Assembly (NCBI RefSeq): GCF_011074885.1
Contig: NC_054689.1
Location: 2,294,001-2,358,000, forward strand
From: Brettanomyces bruxellensis
Taxonomy: Eukaryota > Ascomycota > Pichiomycetes > Pichiales > Pichiaceae
Reading direction: 5' to 3'
Length of the DNA: 64,000 bases
Below the pieces are notes generated by a model that saw nothing but the letters and a program-made list of their open reading frames with translations, made no database searches and was not told where the DNA came from. The stretch's first letter is position 1. Every line of letters begins with the position of its first letter. Positions 20,164 to 30,394 of this stretch are shown here, piece by piece. A program made the translations under genes and the position numbers.

Positions 20164-23100
20164 TCACCTTGTCTCAAAGACAAAGTAATAAAGGCCAAGG
20201 TATCCCAATACAATAAAAGTACCAAGCATACCCAATAACCAGTAGAGATCGGTGTAAAGAGCATCAACATCAAAACCGAAAGTGGAAAGAATAACTGCAC
20301 CGGGAATTTTAATATCCAATCCGTATTTGGTCTCCTTTAAAACCAATCCATTAACTTCGTTGACACTTAAGGCCTCGTATCCATAATGGAAAACGGAAAT
20401 TCTCTCGAACCATGCAATTGCAGATGGAATCGTTTCCTTATTAATAAACAATCCAGCAAATAAAAGCGAAAAGAGCATCACCAACACACCTAACATGGTG
20501 GCTGAGCCTGGCTCCTTGACCAAAATACCAATAATGAGGATCTCCACCGCAGTAGCCATATTGAATAAAACTACAATCAAGATGGAAAGCCAGAATTTGG
20601 GGCCGGACATGTTCAAACCAACAATAGGGTAGATCACTGCCATGAATATTATTGGTGGAAACAACCTGAGAGGAATCACATCACTGATAATCTTACTGAG
20701 GTAATAACTTAAAGGATTGTAGTAGTTGTTTGCGCGTTCTCTAATGAAAACTATTCTCTCAACGGAGAACGAGTGCAGGCCGGTTAATGTGGAAAATCCA
20801 AACATGGTGAGCAAGAAAAAGAAAAGCCCCAACCGGTTTTGGAATCCCGAGATGTTATTTTGAACGTTGTAATACAAGTATGAGCAGAAGAAACCCATTA
20901 AAACTGCCAATAAGTAATGTCCCAGGAGCAATTTCGGGCTTCTGTAAGAGTTTTTGAAAGTTCTAGAGCACAAGACAGAAAGCTGCGTGAAAAAACTAGC
21001 CTTTGCCTTTTCGGGATCATCCTGGAAAAACGAATCATCCGTACTGGCATCAGAGGCGTTTACAGAATGGTTGGCCTGGAAAGTTTCGGCCATACCTTCT
21101 ATTTCCGAATGCAACTGTGTTGCCTCTGGCGATTTTCCAAAAAGAGAGCAAAGCTTGTTTGTACTAATATCTGAACCTAGTACTGCCTGCTCCTCGCCTT
21201 GTGACAATGCAGTGGATATTTCATCTCTGTGTGAAGCATAATGAGCCCACTCTTCGGTAGTATCATCATCATTAATATCCGTAGGAACCTCATGAATGTG
21301 CCTTTGAGCAGTGCTTGATGCAGATGTTCTGGTCTTTGGAGTTTCTGATGTAATATCTATCAAATAGTCTCCAATATTATAACCGAGTGGACACTGGAAG
21401 CCTCTATCGGCAAAGAATTTTGCACAATCACCCATTCTTCCAGAGTAAACAACGTCACCGTTTTGTAGCAGCAAAAGCTTATCGAATAAAGCGACAATGT
21501 TACTTCTTGGCTGGTGAATGGAGAAAACAATCGTCCTGTTGAAGTCCTTAGCGAGCCTGACTAGGGATTCAACAACTTTAAATGCATTGTAACCATCCAA
21601 ACCTGTGGTAGGCTCATCCAAGAAAAGAATAGAAGGAGAAGTAACCAACTCACAGGCAATGGCAACTCTTCTCTTCTCACCTCCGGAAATCCCCCTCTCA
21701 AAGTCCGAGCCGATCAACTTGTCCTTTATATGCAAGATCCTGAGTTCTGAAAGTATTTGAACGACCTTAGCTCGTTTCGTTTTGACGGACATCGATCTCG
21801 GAAGGCGTAAAAGCGCACTGTTAAGAACAGTCTCATACACAGTAAGAGTTGGGATGAGATAATCCTCCTGGTCAACGAAGCCACAGGCTTTTTGAAACTG
21901 CTTCAGTGCACTAGCCATGACTATTTGCTCTCCATTCACAAAGAATCGTCCATGCGACTTGCCACTTTTGTGCTTTCCGGCCAAAAATCAAGAAGAGTCG
22001 TCTTTCCAGCACCGGAACTGCCCATAATAGCCATAACTTCGCCTGGTCTGACCAAACCAAACGAGTCTCGAAGTATCAACTTGTCCTGGACAGCATAGCT
22101 GACACTATCGAAGGCAAAAGTGGCCGGTACATAGTCCTCCATCAAGAGATCACTTGCCAGATTTGGAGAATTGCCCTGACCAGAGCCAGCATCATCATCT
22201 TCATCATCGCTGGAAAGTGCAACAGCATCATTTTTAAACAACGCTGAATTCTTAACCGACACAAAGCCGAGCCCAAATAGGGCAACACTGCCACTGAGAG
22301 CCCCAAAGACCTTCAACATGTCACTGTACGTGAAACCTGCCTTTGGCGGGATGGAGAAGCCCGGAATCTCACTGGAGTGCATGCATTCACCAGATTCGCA
22401 GTCAAGCGTGATGTACGGATCACCAAACACGTTCAGAATCAAGCTGTTCATGTTGGGCTCGGAGAATTTGCAGTTGTGAGACTCTAGATCGCAGGTGAAG
22501 TCTCCAGGACCTTTGATAGTCTGCTTAAGGAAGGCAGAGATGTCAATAGAGCCCGATTTCCCACACAACATCTTGTCTGGCAAGCACTCGCAGGACACAT
22601 TCTCACACTTGTAGTGCGTAGAGTTCTCTCCCAAGTCATACTGGAAGTCACAGCTGGTGAGATCGCAGAAAAAGCTCTCATCCTGCTCAATCCAAAACTG
22701 GAAAGAGCACTCCTCCGACGTTTTGTTGCAATCAAAGGTGGCCTGGGGGATTCTGCCGCCCAAGATCTGTAGAATCTTCTTGTTGGTGACATCGCACATC
22801 TGATGGAAACGATGAACTAGAATGCCTCCTTTATAACATGTTCCCTCTAGTCCCTCAGGCACAAACTTGTCACAAACGGAATCCACCTCGCACAAATTGC
22901 AATTAATGCCTCCCCAACCATCCGAGCAGACACATTTCTGTTCTGGGTCCCGAAGTGGCCTTTTATCCGGTCCATCTGCCAATGAACCGCATACTGGCTC
23001 AGAGCAATCATCTCCTCCAAACCCATCACGACACTCACATCTGCCCGTGAACTTGTTGCAAGATGAGAATTGCTTGCACTCAAAATTTGGCAAGTTGCAA

Positions 23101-23279
23101 TTGAAACATGGCGGACATGTCTCTTTTGATTCTAAAACTTCGATTGATGAGGACGGCGTGACAATCTCTTTTGGAGATATCCCTTCCACCTTTATCCTCG
23201 ACAACACCAATTGATCATCTGCAAGACTAGACCCGAGAAGCCCTAAAACGACTGACAAAACAAGGCAAGATGCACGCAT
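20164..23279 (-). CDS. ADP1: ABC transporter ADP1-like, with an apparent one-base frameshift
   Basis: ABCG-type half transporter with a large lumenal N-terminus; substrate unknown in yeast. The N-terminal frame (23279 down to about 21986) has a signal peptide (about residues 1-20), an EGF-like cysteine-rich region (about 55-120), a membrane segment near 325-345, and the Walker A motif GSSGAGKTT. Just after Walker A the frame breaks. The C-terminal frame (about 21984 down to 20164) carries GFVDQEDYLIPTLTVYETVL, the signature RGISGGEKRR, Walker B SILFLDEPTTGLDG, and six membrane segments. The span is 3116 bases; one extra base gives about 1038 residues, the normal family length (about 1050). 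Family proteins read D-I-L-A-G at the break, and the observed A5/T5 run is one base short. Likely a sequence error or a real one-base deletion. Confidence 0.88.
21983..21988 (-). other. Frameshift site in ADP1
   Basis: The plus strand has an A5 run at 21983-21987. Reading the coding strand, GAT TTT TGG breaks the frame; one more base restores Asp-x-Leu-Ala-Gly, which then continues in the downstream frame. The break is immediately after Walker A. Confidence 0.85.
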
Positions 23280-23880
23280 TTCTGTGAATTATAGAATCAG
23301 CTTACCCACCTTATCGGAAGGTGGTTTTGAATATGACTTCTGTCAAATGTAGTCTATCCCAATTGAAAAGAGAAGAAACGACGATTAATTATACCACCTT
23401 ACCGAAGAACTCTCTGAAACCTTCCCTGTTGAAATATGTAATGTTTGAATGTTGCTTGAATAATTATATTGGGGCTCTGAACGGGAGTGTGAACAACAGC
23501 AAGAAATAATGTGTATGCGATAATGAGGAAAAAAGGGACCCTCTGCTTTCTCTCCTTGAGGACGGCGGGAGATGCCGATAAAAAAAAAGCAGAAAGTCCA
23601 ACAATTAATTCTTGAGATACGGAATACCAAAAAAAAAAAAAAGTCTAATCTAGGAAAATTGAGCACATGATCGTGGGGTCTCAATCAACATTCTTTCCAA
23701 AGTCCTTCTTTAAATTACACCAGAATCCAGAAATTGGATTCCTCAGAACATCTCCAAAGAACAAGAGATAGGAAAAGGCACCAAGCTTGGCGTTTAGTTA
23801 CTCTTTTATCAATCTTTATCGCCATTCTAATATAATAATACACACGATAGTCTATAAAAATGCCATTGGGTTTCTTGTCA
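23280..23880. other. Spacer ADP1 5' flank/SFM1 3' flank
   Basis: A 601-base spacer with poly(A) runs near 23580-23588 and 23629-23642. No gene, RNA or clear regulatory element recognised. Confidence 0.4.
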
Positions 23881-24495
23881 TCAGAAGAAATCGTCAAGTG
23901 TACGTTCCGTGTCCTTCTTTATCAAGTCAAGCATCCCATCGGGCAAAATTGGCCTTCCATTACCATCCAAAATATATCTAAATGGCATCTCCGTGGCCTC
24001 ATGCTTGTTGAATCTGATCTCTGGGTAGTCGATGCATTTTAAATTTTCCATTCTTGTTCCATCCAAGATGTGCTTAGTAGCCCTAACTGCTGTATCTGTT
24101 GACATTTGAAGTTCACCTAATCTCCTACCTGGACACCTTAGCTTTTCCCTTAAAACGCCAGTTCGATCCTTTGGCGGGTGTGACCCAAGAATACCTCCAA
24201 ATATGAAATAGTCAAAAGCCTGCTTGTCAGAGGGCTCGAGGTCTTTTTCCGCCTTTGGATCAAGCAAACACAATCTGGATCTTGGCGTACTTGCAGGAAT
24301 AAAGTGCGTGACATCTTTAGTGGACCACTGAAGTCCCAGCTGGGTCAATTTATCGGGAATATCGTCCTGAGTAGTTCCTTGAGGAAGGGAGGTTAAAATA
24401 AGATTTTCAAAACCGACATCTCTCAGAATCTGGGCATATTCCAATATGACCCACTCACTAAAGCCTTTTTCCATGTGCTCTATGATGTACTTCAT
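23881..24495 (-). CDS. SFM1: Protein arginine N-methyltransferase SFM1 (SPOUT family)
   Basis: SPOUT-fold methyltransferase that in S. cerevisiae methylates an arginine of ribosomal protein Rps3. The 204-residue protein begins MKYIIEHMEKGFSEWVILEY and ends with EATEMPFRYILDGNGRPILP and DGMLDLIKKD, both strongly conserved in Sfm1. The S-adenosylmethionine-binding loop is expected around FDYFIFGGILGSHPPKDRTG. Length matches the family (about 213). ATG at 24495. Divergent from OSM1/FRD1 across an 861-base spacer. Confidence 0.92.
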   Translation of the reverse strand: MKYIIEHMEKGFSEWVILEYAQILRDVGFENLILTSLPQGTTQDDIPDKLTQLGLQWSTKDVTHFIPASTPRSRLCLLDPKAEKDLEPSDKQAFDYFIFGGILGSHPPKDRTGVLREKLRCPGRRLGELQMSTDTAVRATKHILDGTRMENLKCIDYPEIRFNKHEATEMPFRYILDGNGRPILPDGMLDLIKKDTERTLDDFF

Positions 24496-25356
24496 GTCGG
24501 AACTGATGCTTGCTATGGTATCAACTGTTTACTGATAAGAGACGGAGCAAGAATATGTTTTACCACATTAGTGATGAAAATGTGGTTTTGATTCTCGCAT
24601 AAAGAGATTTTTTATTTTTATTTTTTTATTTTTTTTCAGAGTTGTGAAAAATACCATTTTCGTAGACCTCACACATTGGGTAAAGGTATAATTAAAACGG
24701 GCCAAGTGGTGCGAGCGAAGATAATTGCAGAACGGAAAAAGAGGATTGCAAGCAGTTGTTCGGAGTTATTGAAAACAATTTTGACAAGAAGCAAGAAAAT
24801 TCATAAAATTTAGGATCCTATGGCCAGATAGAGATAGTAAGTATGATAATTGAATTAAGCGCCACAAACATTTTGTGAGGTCGGACTTGGGACGATAACA
24901 AGGGGCAGAGACGATATATTGCCGTAATGCAACAATGTGCATTTAACCGTACTGCACTGTTCAGCTAGAAAGTTCCCCTGTGATAATTTTTTTTTTTTGC
25001 CTTTCTATTAATGGACTATTCCGCATGGTAGTATACGAGGAGAGGCCAGTTTTCATATGGCGCAAAAAAAAGCACGCCATTAATCGGCAAGGTGAGCAAT
25101 ACAACAATGCGAAATTGCTCGCAATTAATTGGAAACAGGCAGATATTGAAGTGGTTCGACGCAAATAATACCGGTGGCTAGTACTCCTTGACACATTACT
25201 ATTGTTGAGGATATCATTTTCCGCTTTGGGGTGGTGACTTAAGAAATAAGAATCGGAGCTTAACAGTTTATTTTTCTCCCCCCAACCCATTTATCTGCTC
25301 CTTTAAATCAAACAGATTCCCACCTCGTCTGCTGCAGTGAAAATATTTCTGTCTAC
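24496..25356. other. Divergent promoter region SFM1/OSM1
   Basis: An 861-base spacer upstream of both genes. It has T-rich runs at about 24608-24640 and 24989-24999. No RNA gene seen. Open frames across 24961-25290 have no resemblance to known proteins. Confidence 0.4.
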
Positions 25357-26865
25357 ATGTATTCTTTTCGAAGACTCGCATTCTATACTATCCTAGTAGT
25401 CGTTGCAACAGAAATATATCTACACATGTCTGCAAGAACATTGTCGAAACGCGTTATTGTTGTGGGAAGTGGATTGGCTGGACTTAGTGCTGCTCACAGC
25501 GTGATCCAAAATGGAGGAAAAGTCGTTCTTTTGGAGATGATGCCAAAGTATGGAGGAAACTCCATCAAGGCATCTTCGGGAATCAACGGTGCGCCAACCC
25601 GGTTTCAGCCCTTGCCCGATGACATGTTCTACTCGGATACAGTGAAGTCGTCAGGTGTGATTTATCAAAATTCGAATCCACAGATGAAAAAGGACAGAGA
25701 AGAACTCATGAAGACTTTGGTTGACAAGTCTCAGAGTGCCGTTTACTGGCTTACGGACCACTTCGGCATCGATTTGTCAGCAGTGACTCAGCTTGGAGGA
25801 CACTCGAGACCAAGAACTCACCGGGGGACCGGTAAGCTTCCACCCGGATTCGCCATTGTTTCTGCCTTGTGGAAAAAGCTCCAGGAAGAGTATGCAGAAC
25901 GAGCAGTTCTAAAAACGCATTGCCGTGTGACCAAGCTTCTCACTGCCGAAACGGGAGTTGTCGGTGTCGAGTACGAGGACTTGGACACCAAGGAGAAGTT
26001 CAAGCTTTACGGACCGGTTGTTTTCACAGTTGGAGGATTTGCAGGCGATACTACAGGCCTCGTGAACAAGTACCGGCCGGATCTTGCAAGCTATCCATCG
26101 ACCAACACCGCCAGACCTCAGTCGATCGGCCTTTTGAAGGCGATTGGAGGCCAGTTGCTGGACATGGAGTCGATTCAAGTGCACCCGACCGGATTTGTGA
26201 GTCTCGAGGATCCATATGCAAGAAACAAGTTTTTGGCTGCCGAGCTGCTCCGCGGAGAAGGCGGCATCTTGTTGAATGACAAAGGTGACAGATTCGCAAG
26301 TGAGATGCTCAGAAGAGACCAGGTCACGGAGGCTGTGCTGAAGAACTGTGCCGAGGATGCCAACGATAAGATTAGGCAGTGGAAAGTGTGGCTGGTTCTT
26401 GATGAGGGTTCCACATCGAAGATCGGAAACAACATCGGCTTCTATCAGTTCAAGAAGCTCTTGGCAAAGAAGACCATCGGCGAGTGGTCCAAGGAAATTC
26501 CAAACATCAAGCAAAGTGTGATTCGTTACGCCAAGTTCGCACAGCAGAAGAAGGACACCGACTTTGGCAGAACGAACTTTGGCCGTTGGAGTTTGAAGCC
26601 AGAGGATGTTAGTGATGAAACTGTCATTGTGGCCGGTAGAGTTACACCGGTTCTTCATTTCACCATGGGAGGTATCAAAATTAACACGGATGCCCAGTTC
26701 TTGGATGTTGATAACAAGCCAATTAACGGAATCTGGGGTGCCGGTGAGATCACAGCCGGTGTGCACTCCAGTAACAGATTGGGTGGTTCATCTTTGCTTG
26801 AGTGTGTTGTTTTTGGCAGAATTGCTGGTCAGCATGCAAACCACTCTTTGAAAAGTCACATTTAG
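25357..26865 (+). CDS. OSM1: Soluble fumarate reductase (FAD-dependent), OSM1/FRD1
   Basis: Reduces fumarate to succinate using FADH2, helping reoxidise reduced flavins when oxygen is scarce. The 502-residue protein has a hydrophobic N-terminal segment (residues about 2-22), then the FAD-binding motif VVGSGLAGLSAAHSV at about 34-48, the YGGNSIKASSGINGAPTR loop, and a C-terminal GVHSSNRLGGSSLLECVVFG block. A second in-frame ATG (Met24, 25426) lies just after the hydrophobic segment. In S. cerevisiae Osm1, alternative starts or presequence use send the enzyme to ER or mitochondria, and the same could apply here. It cannot be separated from Frd1 by sequence reading. Long antisense frames within it are shadows. 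Confidence 0.93.
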   Translation: MYSFRRLAFYTILVVVATEIYLHMSARTLSKRVIVVGSGLAGLSAAHSVIQNGGKVVLLEMMPKYGGNSIKASSGINGAPTRFQPLPDDMFYSDTVKSSGVIYQNSNPQMKKDREELMKTLVDKSQSAVYWLTDHFGIDLSAVTQLGGHSRPRTHRGTGKLPPGFAIVSALWKKLQEEYAERAVLKTHCRVTKLLTAETGVVGVEYEDLDTKEKFKLYGPVVFTVGGFAGDTTGLVNKYRPDLASYPSTNTARPQSIGLLKAIGGQLLDMESIQVHPTGFVSLEDPYARNKFLAAELLRGEGGILLNDKGDRFASEMLRRDQVTEAVLKNCAEDANDKIRQWKVWLVLDEGSTSKIGNNIGFYQFKKLLAKKTIGEWSKEIPNIKQSVIRYAKFAQQKKDTDFGRTNFGRWSLKPEDVSDETVIVAGRVTPVLHFTMGGIKINTDAQFLDVDNKPINGIWGAGEITAGVHSSNRLGGSSLLECVVFGRIAGQHANHSLKSHI

Positions 26866-27330
26866 GGATAGCTAGTGCTAACTAGCATAGCTTGAACTGG
26901 CTTATTTCTAGTTCCAACTAGATTAGTCCCACTTAGTCCTATCTATCTTCTATTTTCTACTTTCTACAATCCCTTTCTTATGTTTACGTAATTTTTTCAC
27001 AATTGATGTTTCCCTGGTAATGACTTTCCGTAGCAAAATATAAATTTCAACCAAAAACAAATGAGGGTCAATTTGCTTGCCGTGTGCTTAGTAATTCTGC
27101 TCCGTAATTTTATCGCTATCAGTCGGATTCTAATTTTTCACATTCAATTCTTTCTCGGGCAATTGTACCGACAACTTTTTTTCTGATTGCTTCCTTTTCC
27201 ACGATATATACGCATTATGTATATATATATATAAGATGTGGGGAGAACCCACATTTCCAACACACCTTTCTTCCTTTCTTCTTTTCCTCACACACTATTA
27301 TTATTTAAGAAACCAGAATATACAAACAAT
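26866..27330. other. Spacer OSM1 3' flank/DUF4336 gene promoter
   Basis: A 465-base spacer. Just after the OSM1 stop is a perfect 6-bp inverted repeat with a 4-base loop (26871-26886), within a CTAG-rich stretch to about 26935. A long TATA run (27220-27234) sits about 100 bases before the next ATG. Confidence 0.5.
27220..27234 (+). promoter_or_regulatory. TATA element of the DUF4336 gene
   Basis: An uninterrupted TATATATATATATAA about 100 bases upstream of the ATG at 27331, a normal spacing for a yeast TATA box plus short leader. Confidence 0.55.
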
Positions 27331-28203
27331 ATGGGTTATCCAGCAGTTTTGGGAGGTGTCAGCAGAAAAGTGACATCTAAAATTTACACACATTCGTGTG
27401 GATTCAAACGGATGGACAAATTGCAGTTTGGTGCACGTATGTCTGTAATCAAGACAAACAAAGACGGTGCAAAGCCATCTTTCATAATTTATTCGACAAT
27501 TCCCTACGATGACCATGTGATTTCTTCCCTTAACAAGCTTATGGTTGAGAATGGCGATCTAACCAAAGACCAGTCCTTTGTTCAGAATGTTACACACATC
27601 ATTATTCCTGACAGAGAGCATACCATGGCACTTCTTCCGTATAAAGAGAAATACCCATCGATCAAGGTCATTGGCTTTGAAGGATGCGACGAACAGATCA
27701 ACAAGGCTATAGACTACAAAATTCCTGAAACAAGTGGCAACACCATTCTAAAGAGCGATGACCTCGTGAAGTTTGGAATTCCAAAGGACTCTGATATCAT
27801 TGCAAATGATTTCCAGTTCTTATATATCCCATCGCACCAGAACAAGGAGTTGATGTTGTTTGTTCCTTCTGAGAAAACTCTTTTGGAGGCTGATATGTTC
27901 TTCAATCTTCAGTATTCTGGCAACAGGAGACCCGAATCGGACCTTTACAACGAACAATTCGGGTCCGTTGATCCGCAAACAGGAGTATACGGATGGTTGA
28001 CAAAAAAGTTGTTCACACCTAATACGTTTTTGAATCGTCAAATTTCCGGTTCCATTTTCAAAGATAGAGAAGGTGCAAAGAAGGCTGTTTCGAGCATGCT
28101 TGAGGAGTGGGACTTTGAACGTATTATCATGTGCCACGGAGATACAATTGATAGGGATGGCAAGAAAGTGTGGAAAGATGCTTTTGCCTCGTTATTGCAG
28201 TGA
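27331..28203 (+). CDS. DUF4336 protein, metallo-beta-lactamase-like fold
   Basis: Uncharacterised protein of the DUF4336 family, distantly related to the metallo-beta-lactamase hydrolases; substrate unknown. The 290-residue protein shows the family blocks [23 protein letters not shown] (about residues 87-109), [20 protein letters not shown] (about 166-185), [11 protein letters not shown] and a C-terminal IMCHGDTI. The first block keeps one His where active metallo-beta-lactamases have HxHxDH, so metal-dependent hydrolysis is doubtful. The open frame runs upstream to a GTG at 27238, but that lies next to the TATA run and the first ATG is 27331. No operon logic with its neighbours is apparent. 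Confidence 0.8.
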   Translation: MGYPAVLGGVSRKVTSKIYTHSCGFKRMDKLQFGARMSVIKTNKDGAKPSFIIYSTIPYDDHVISSLNKLMVENGDLTKDQSFVQNVTHIIIPDREHTMALLPYKEKYPSIKVIGFEGCDEQINKAIDYKIPETSGNTILKSDDLVKFGIPKDSDIIANDFQFLYIPSHQNKELMLFVPSEKTLLEADMFFNLQYSGNRRPESDLYNEQFGSVDPQTGVYGWLTKKLFTPNTFLNRQISGSIFKDREGAKKAVSSMLEEWDFERIIMCHGDTIDRDGKKVWKDAFASLLQ

Positions 28204-28984
28204 ATGCAAATGACTTTATTCGTACTTTGTGCTTTTCTAGTCTTTTTATACAACTGAACTGACATGCATTTTACAAGGATTTTCAAAGACACTTGTTTTC
28301 CTTCCTGTTTGTTAGTATAGCAAATCTAACGTTAGTAATTTTCATTGCTGTATGTGTGTACTAAAATGCTGAAGTTGTGTAGTGAGTATTGACTTAGATT
28401 TGATGTGATCGTTACTTTACTTATTTAACGCGATTTTTATTCGCAAAAAGTATACCCAAAGTATATTCAAAATATATCCAAAGTATATCAAAAGTACATC
28501 CAAAGTATATCAAAAGTACATCCAAAGTATATCAAAAGTATATCCAAAGTATATGCAAATGGATCGCATCCAGAATTTTTGCACAATTTATCCACATACA
28601 AATTCCTTTTGGGGTAAACATAGGAATGCGGAGCGAACCCATTAAGTATTGAGATGGCAAACTTTCTATTATTAATTTTTTTCCTACACTTATCAACTCC
28701 TTTATCCGAAGTTCCTCGGTTGCTGCATCCAAAATTCTCTAGCTCTTTCTGTAAATACCTAATTCGATCAATGCTCAATTAATAATTTTGTGTGTGTACC
28801 CGTGCCTAGTTTTGAAGGCATCTGTTAATTCTTCTAAGTTTACGTTTCCTTTACTTTCAATTCCAGTTTTGTACTGCCTTATTTACTCAGCCGTTTCTTG
28901 CTTATTTCATCTCTTTATTTAAGTCCTTTTTAAATCATTGCACTATAGAGGTAATACATATACATAATACAAAACAGATCAGAC
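28204..28984. other. Spacer with 11-bp repeat array
   Basis: A 781-base spacer between two plus-strand genes. The main feature is the phased 11-bp array at 28447-28556, described separately. The remainder is A/T-rich with no recognisable gene. Confidence 0.5.
28447..28556 (+). repeat. Ten-copy 11-bp tandem repeat with phased A-tracts
   Basis: Ten consecutive 11-base units beginning at 28447, of the form AAAGTATATCC or AAAGTATATCA, with AAAGTACATCC variants at two positions giving a 22-base higher-order alternation. Each unit puts an A3/A4 tract once per helical turn, the arrangement that produces intrinsically curved DNA. It lies 244 bases after the DUF4336 gene and 428 bases before the GMPPA-like gene. 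Confidence 0.9.
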
Positions 28985-30394
28985 ATGACTACAACTAAAG
29001 CCGTTATTATGGTTGGTGGTGGATCCAGGGGTACCAGGTTTAGACCTTTATCTCTTGATAGAGCAAAAATCCTCTTTCCAATTGCGGGCAAACCACTTCT
29101 AGGCCATACGGTGGATGCAATTCTTGAAATTGAATCAATCAAGGAGATTATTTTGATTGGCTTTTACGAGCCTTCTGTTTTCACCGAGTTCATTTCTCAA
29201 TTTACTGCCCGTATGAAGTACACAAAGAGAGACTGCACTATGCGGTATTTGAAGGAGTTCAAGGCATTGGGAACTGCCGGTGGCCTTTATTATTTCCGAA
29301 ATGAAATCATGAGCGGATCTCCAGAGAGCTTTTTTGTCATACACGGTGATATTGTGTGTTCTTTCCCACTGCAGAAGATGATCGACTTTTACGATGAAAA
29401 GACAAGGGAAAACGGCTCGAAGAAGCTTGATGCAGTTCTGATGGGCGTCCAGGTCCAGAATTACGACGTGTTTCTTGCCTTAAATGACCGTGACCAGTCT
29501 TCTTTTGGAACAATTATCTCCGATCCAAAGTCCAGAAGGGTGGTTCATTATGTTGAAAAGCCAGAAACCAAGATGTCCGAAACGATCAATGGCGGTGTTT
29601 ACATGTTTAATGACATGCTATTCAAGCGGTTGTCACGTGCTAAGATCACAAAGATTACTGCTGCCTCGACCAATCCGGAATATATCGACGAAGACGTTAT
29701 TTCTATGGAGGAGGACATCCTTGAGAACCTTCCAGAGTTTGGCAACACATTTGTCTACCCCTACACCGGAATTTTCGCTGCTTTGAAGACCCCATCCGAT
29801 GCCCTTTATGCAAACCAACTCTACCTTAATGAGTTACAGATAAAACAGAAAACATTGAAGTCAGAGTTGCCTTCGCACCTCTCAGCCATTCCTTTGGGCC
29901 ACAAGAGAAGCTCAACAATCGACCGTGTTACTCTCGAAAAGCCTTCTGCAACAATCATTCCCCCGGTTTTTATTCATCCTTCCTGCACTATCGATAAAGA
30001 CGCAGGCACCAAAATCGGACCATACGTTTCTATTGGTCCAGGTTGCAAGGTGGAGGCTGGAACGAGAATCTCGAACTCGATTATTCTGCACAAATGCCAC
30101 ATTGGGGGCAATTCGTTGATTCGAAACAGCATTATTTCATATGGTTGCAAGGCGGGAAAATGGACCCGTATTGAAGGCACAGGTGTTACAATCAAGAAAA
30201 CTGCCAAAAAGCACGCTGGACCTCAGAAGCCTGTAGAATTGGGTGATTGCCAAATTATTGGAATTAAGGATTCCGGAAATATTTCGATTCTGGGCTCAGG
30301 AACAAATGTTGATGATGATGCGTACATTCTCAACAGTTTCATCTTGCCTAACAAGAACATCAGGCATGATATCAAGTACGAGATTATCATGTGA
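28985..30394 (+). CDS. GMPPA-type sugar nucleotidyltransferase-like protein
   Basis: Resembles the alpha (regulatory) subunit of GDP-mannose pyrophosphorylase rather than the catalytic subunit Psa1. The 469-residue protein has an N-terminal nucleotidyltransferase domain (about 1-260) starting KAVIMVGGGSRGTRFRPLSL, then LKEFKALGTAGGLYYFRNEI and VVHYVEKPETKMSETINGGV. A C-terminal left-handed beta-helix (about 330-469) contains IGPYVSIGPGCKVEAGTRIS. In the catalytic subunit the loop after RPL contains a Pro-Lys-Pro; here it is RAKILFP, consistent with a non-catalytic role. In animals the alpha subunit confers feedback control by GDP-mannose; that role here is inferred. To my knowledge S. cerevisiae has no close counterpart. 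ATG at 28985. Confidence 0.83.
   Translation: MTTTKAVIMVGGGSRGTRFRPLSLDRAKILFPIAGKPLLGHTVDAILEIESIKEIILIGFYEPSVFTEFISQFTARMKYTKRDCTMRYLKEFKALGTAGGLYYFRNEIMSGSPESFFVIHGDIVCSFPLQKMIDFYDEKTRENGSKKLDAVLMGVQVQNYDVFLALNDRDQSSFGTIISDPKSRRVVHYVEKPETKMSETINGGVYMFNDMLFKRLSRAKITKITAASTNPEYIDEDVISMEEDILENLPEFGNTFVYPYTGIFAALKTPSDALYANQLYLNELQIKQKTLKSELPSHLSAIPLGHKRSSTIDRVTLEKPSATIIPPVFIHPSCTIDKDAGTKIGPYVSIGPGCKVEAGTRISNSIILHKCHIGGNSLIRNSIISYGCKAGKWTRIEGTGVTIKKTAKKHAGPQKPVELGDCQIIGIKDSGNISILGSGTNVDDDAYILNSFILPNKNIRHDIKYEIIM

Noticed and set aside
25909..26766. 285-residue antisense ORF in OSM1
   Set aside because: Lies wholly opposite a conserved enzyme; a shadow of its codon bias, with no recognisable domain.
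26871..26886. Perfect 6-bp hairpin after OSM1 as a terminator
   Set aside because: Yeast RNA polymerase II does not terminate at bacterial-type hairpins; a CTAG-rich stretch can give this by chance.
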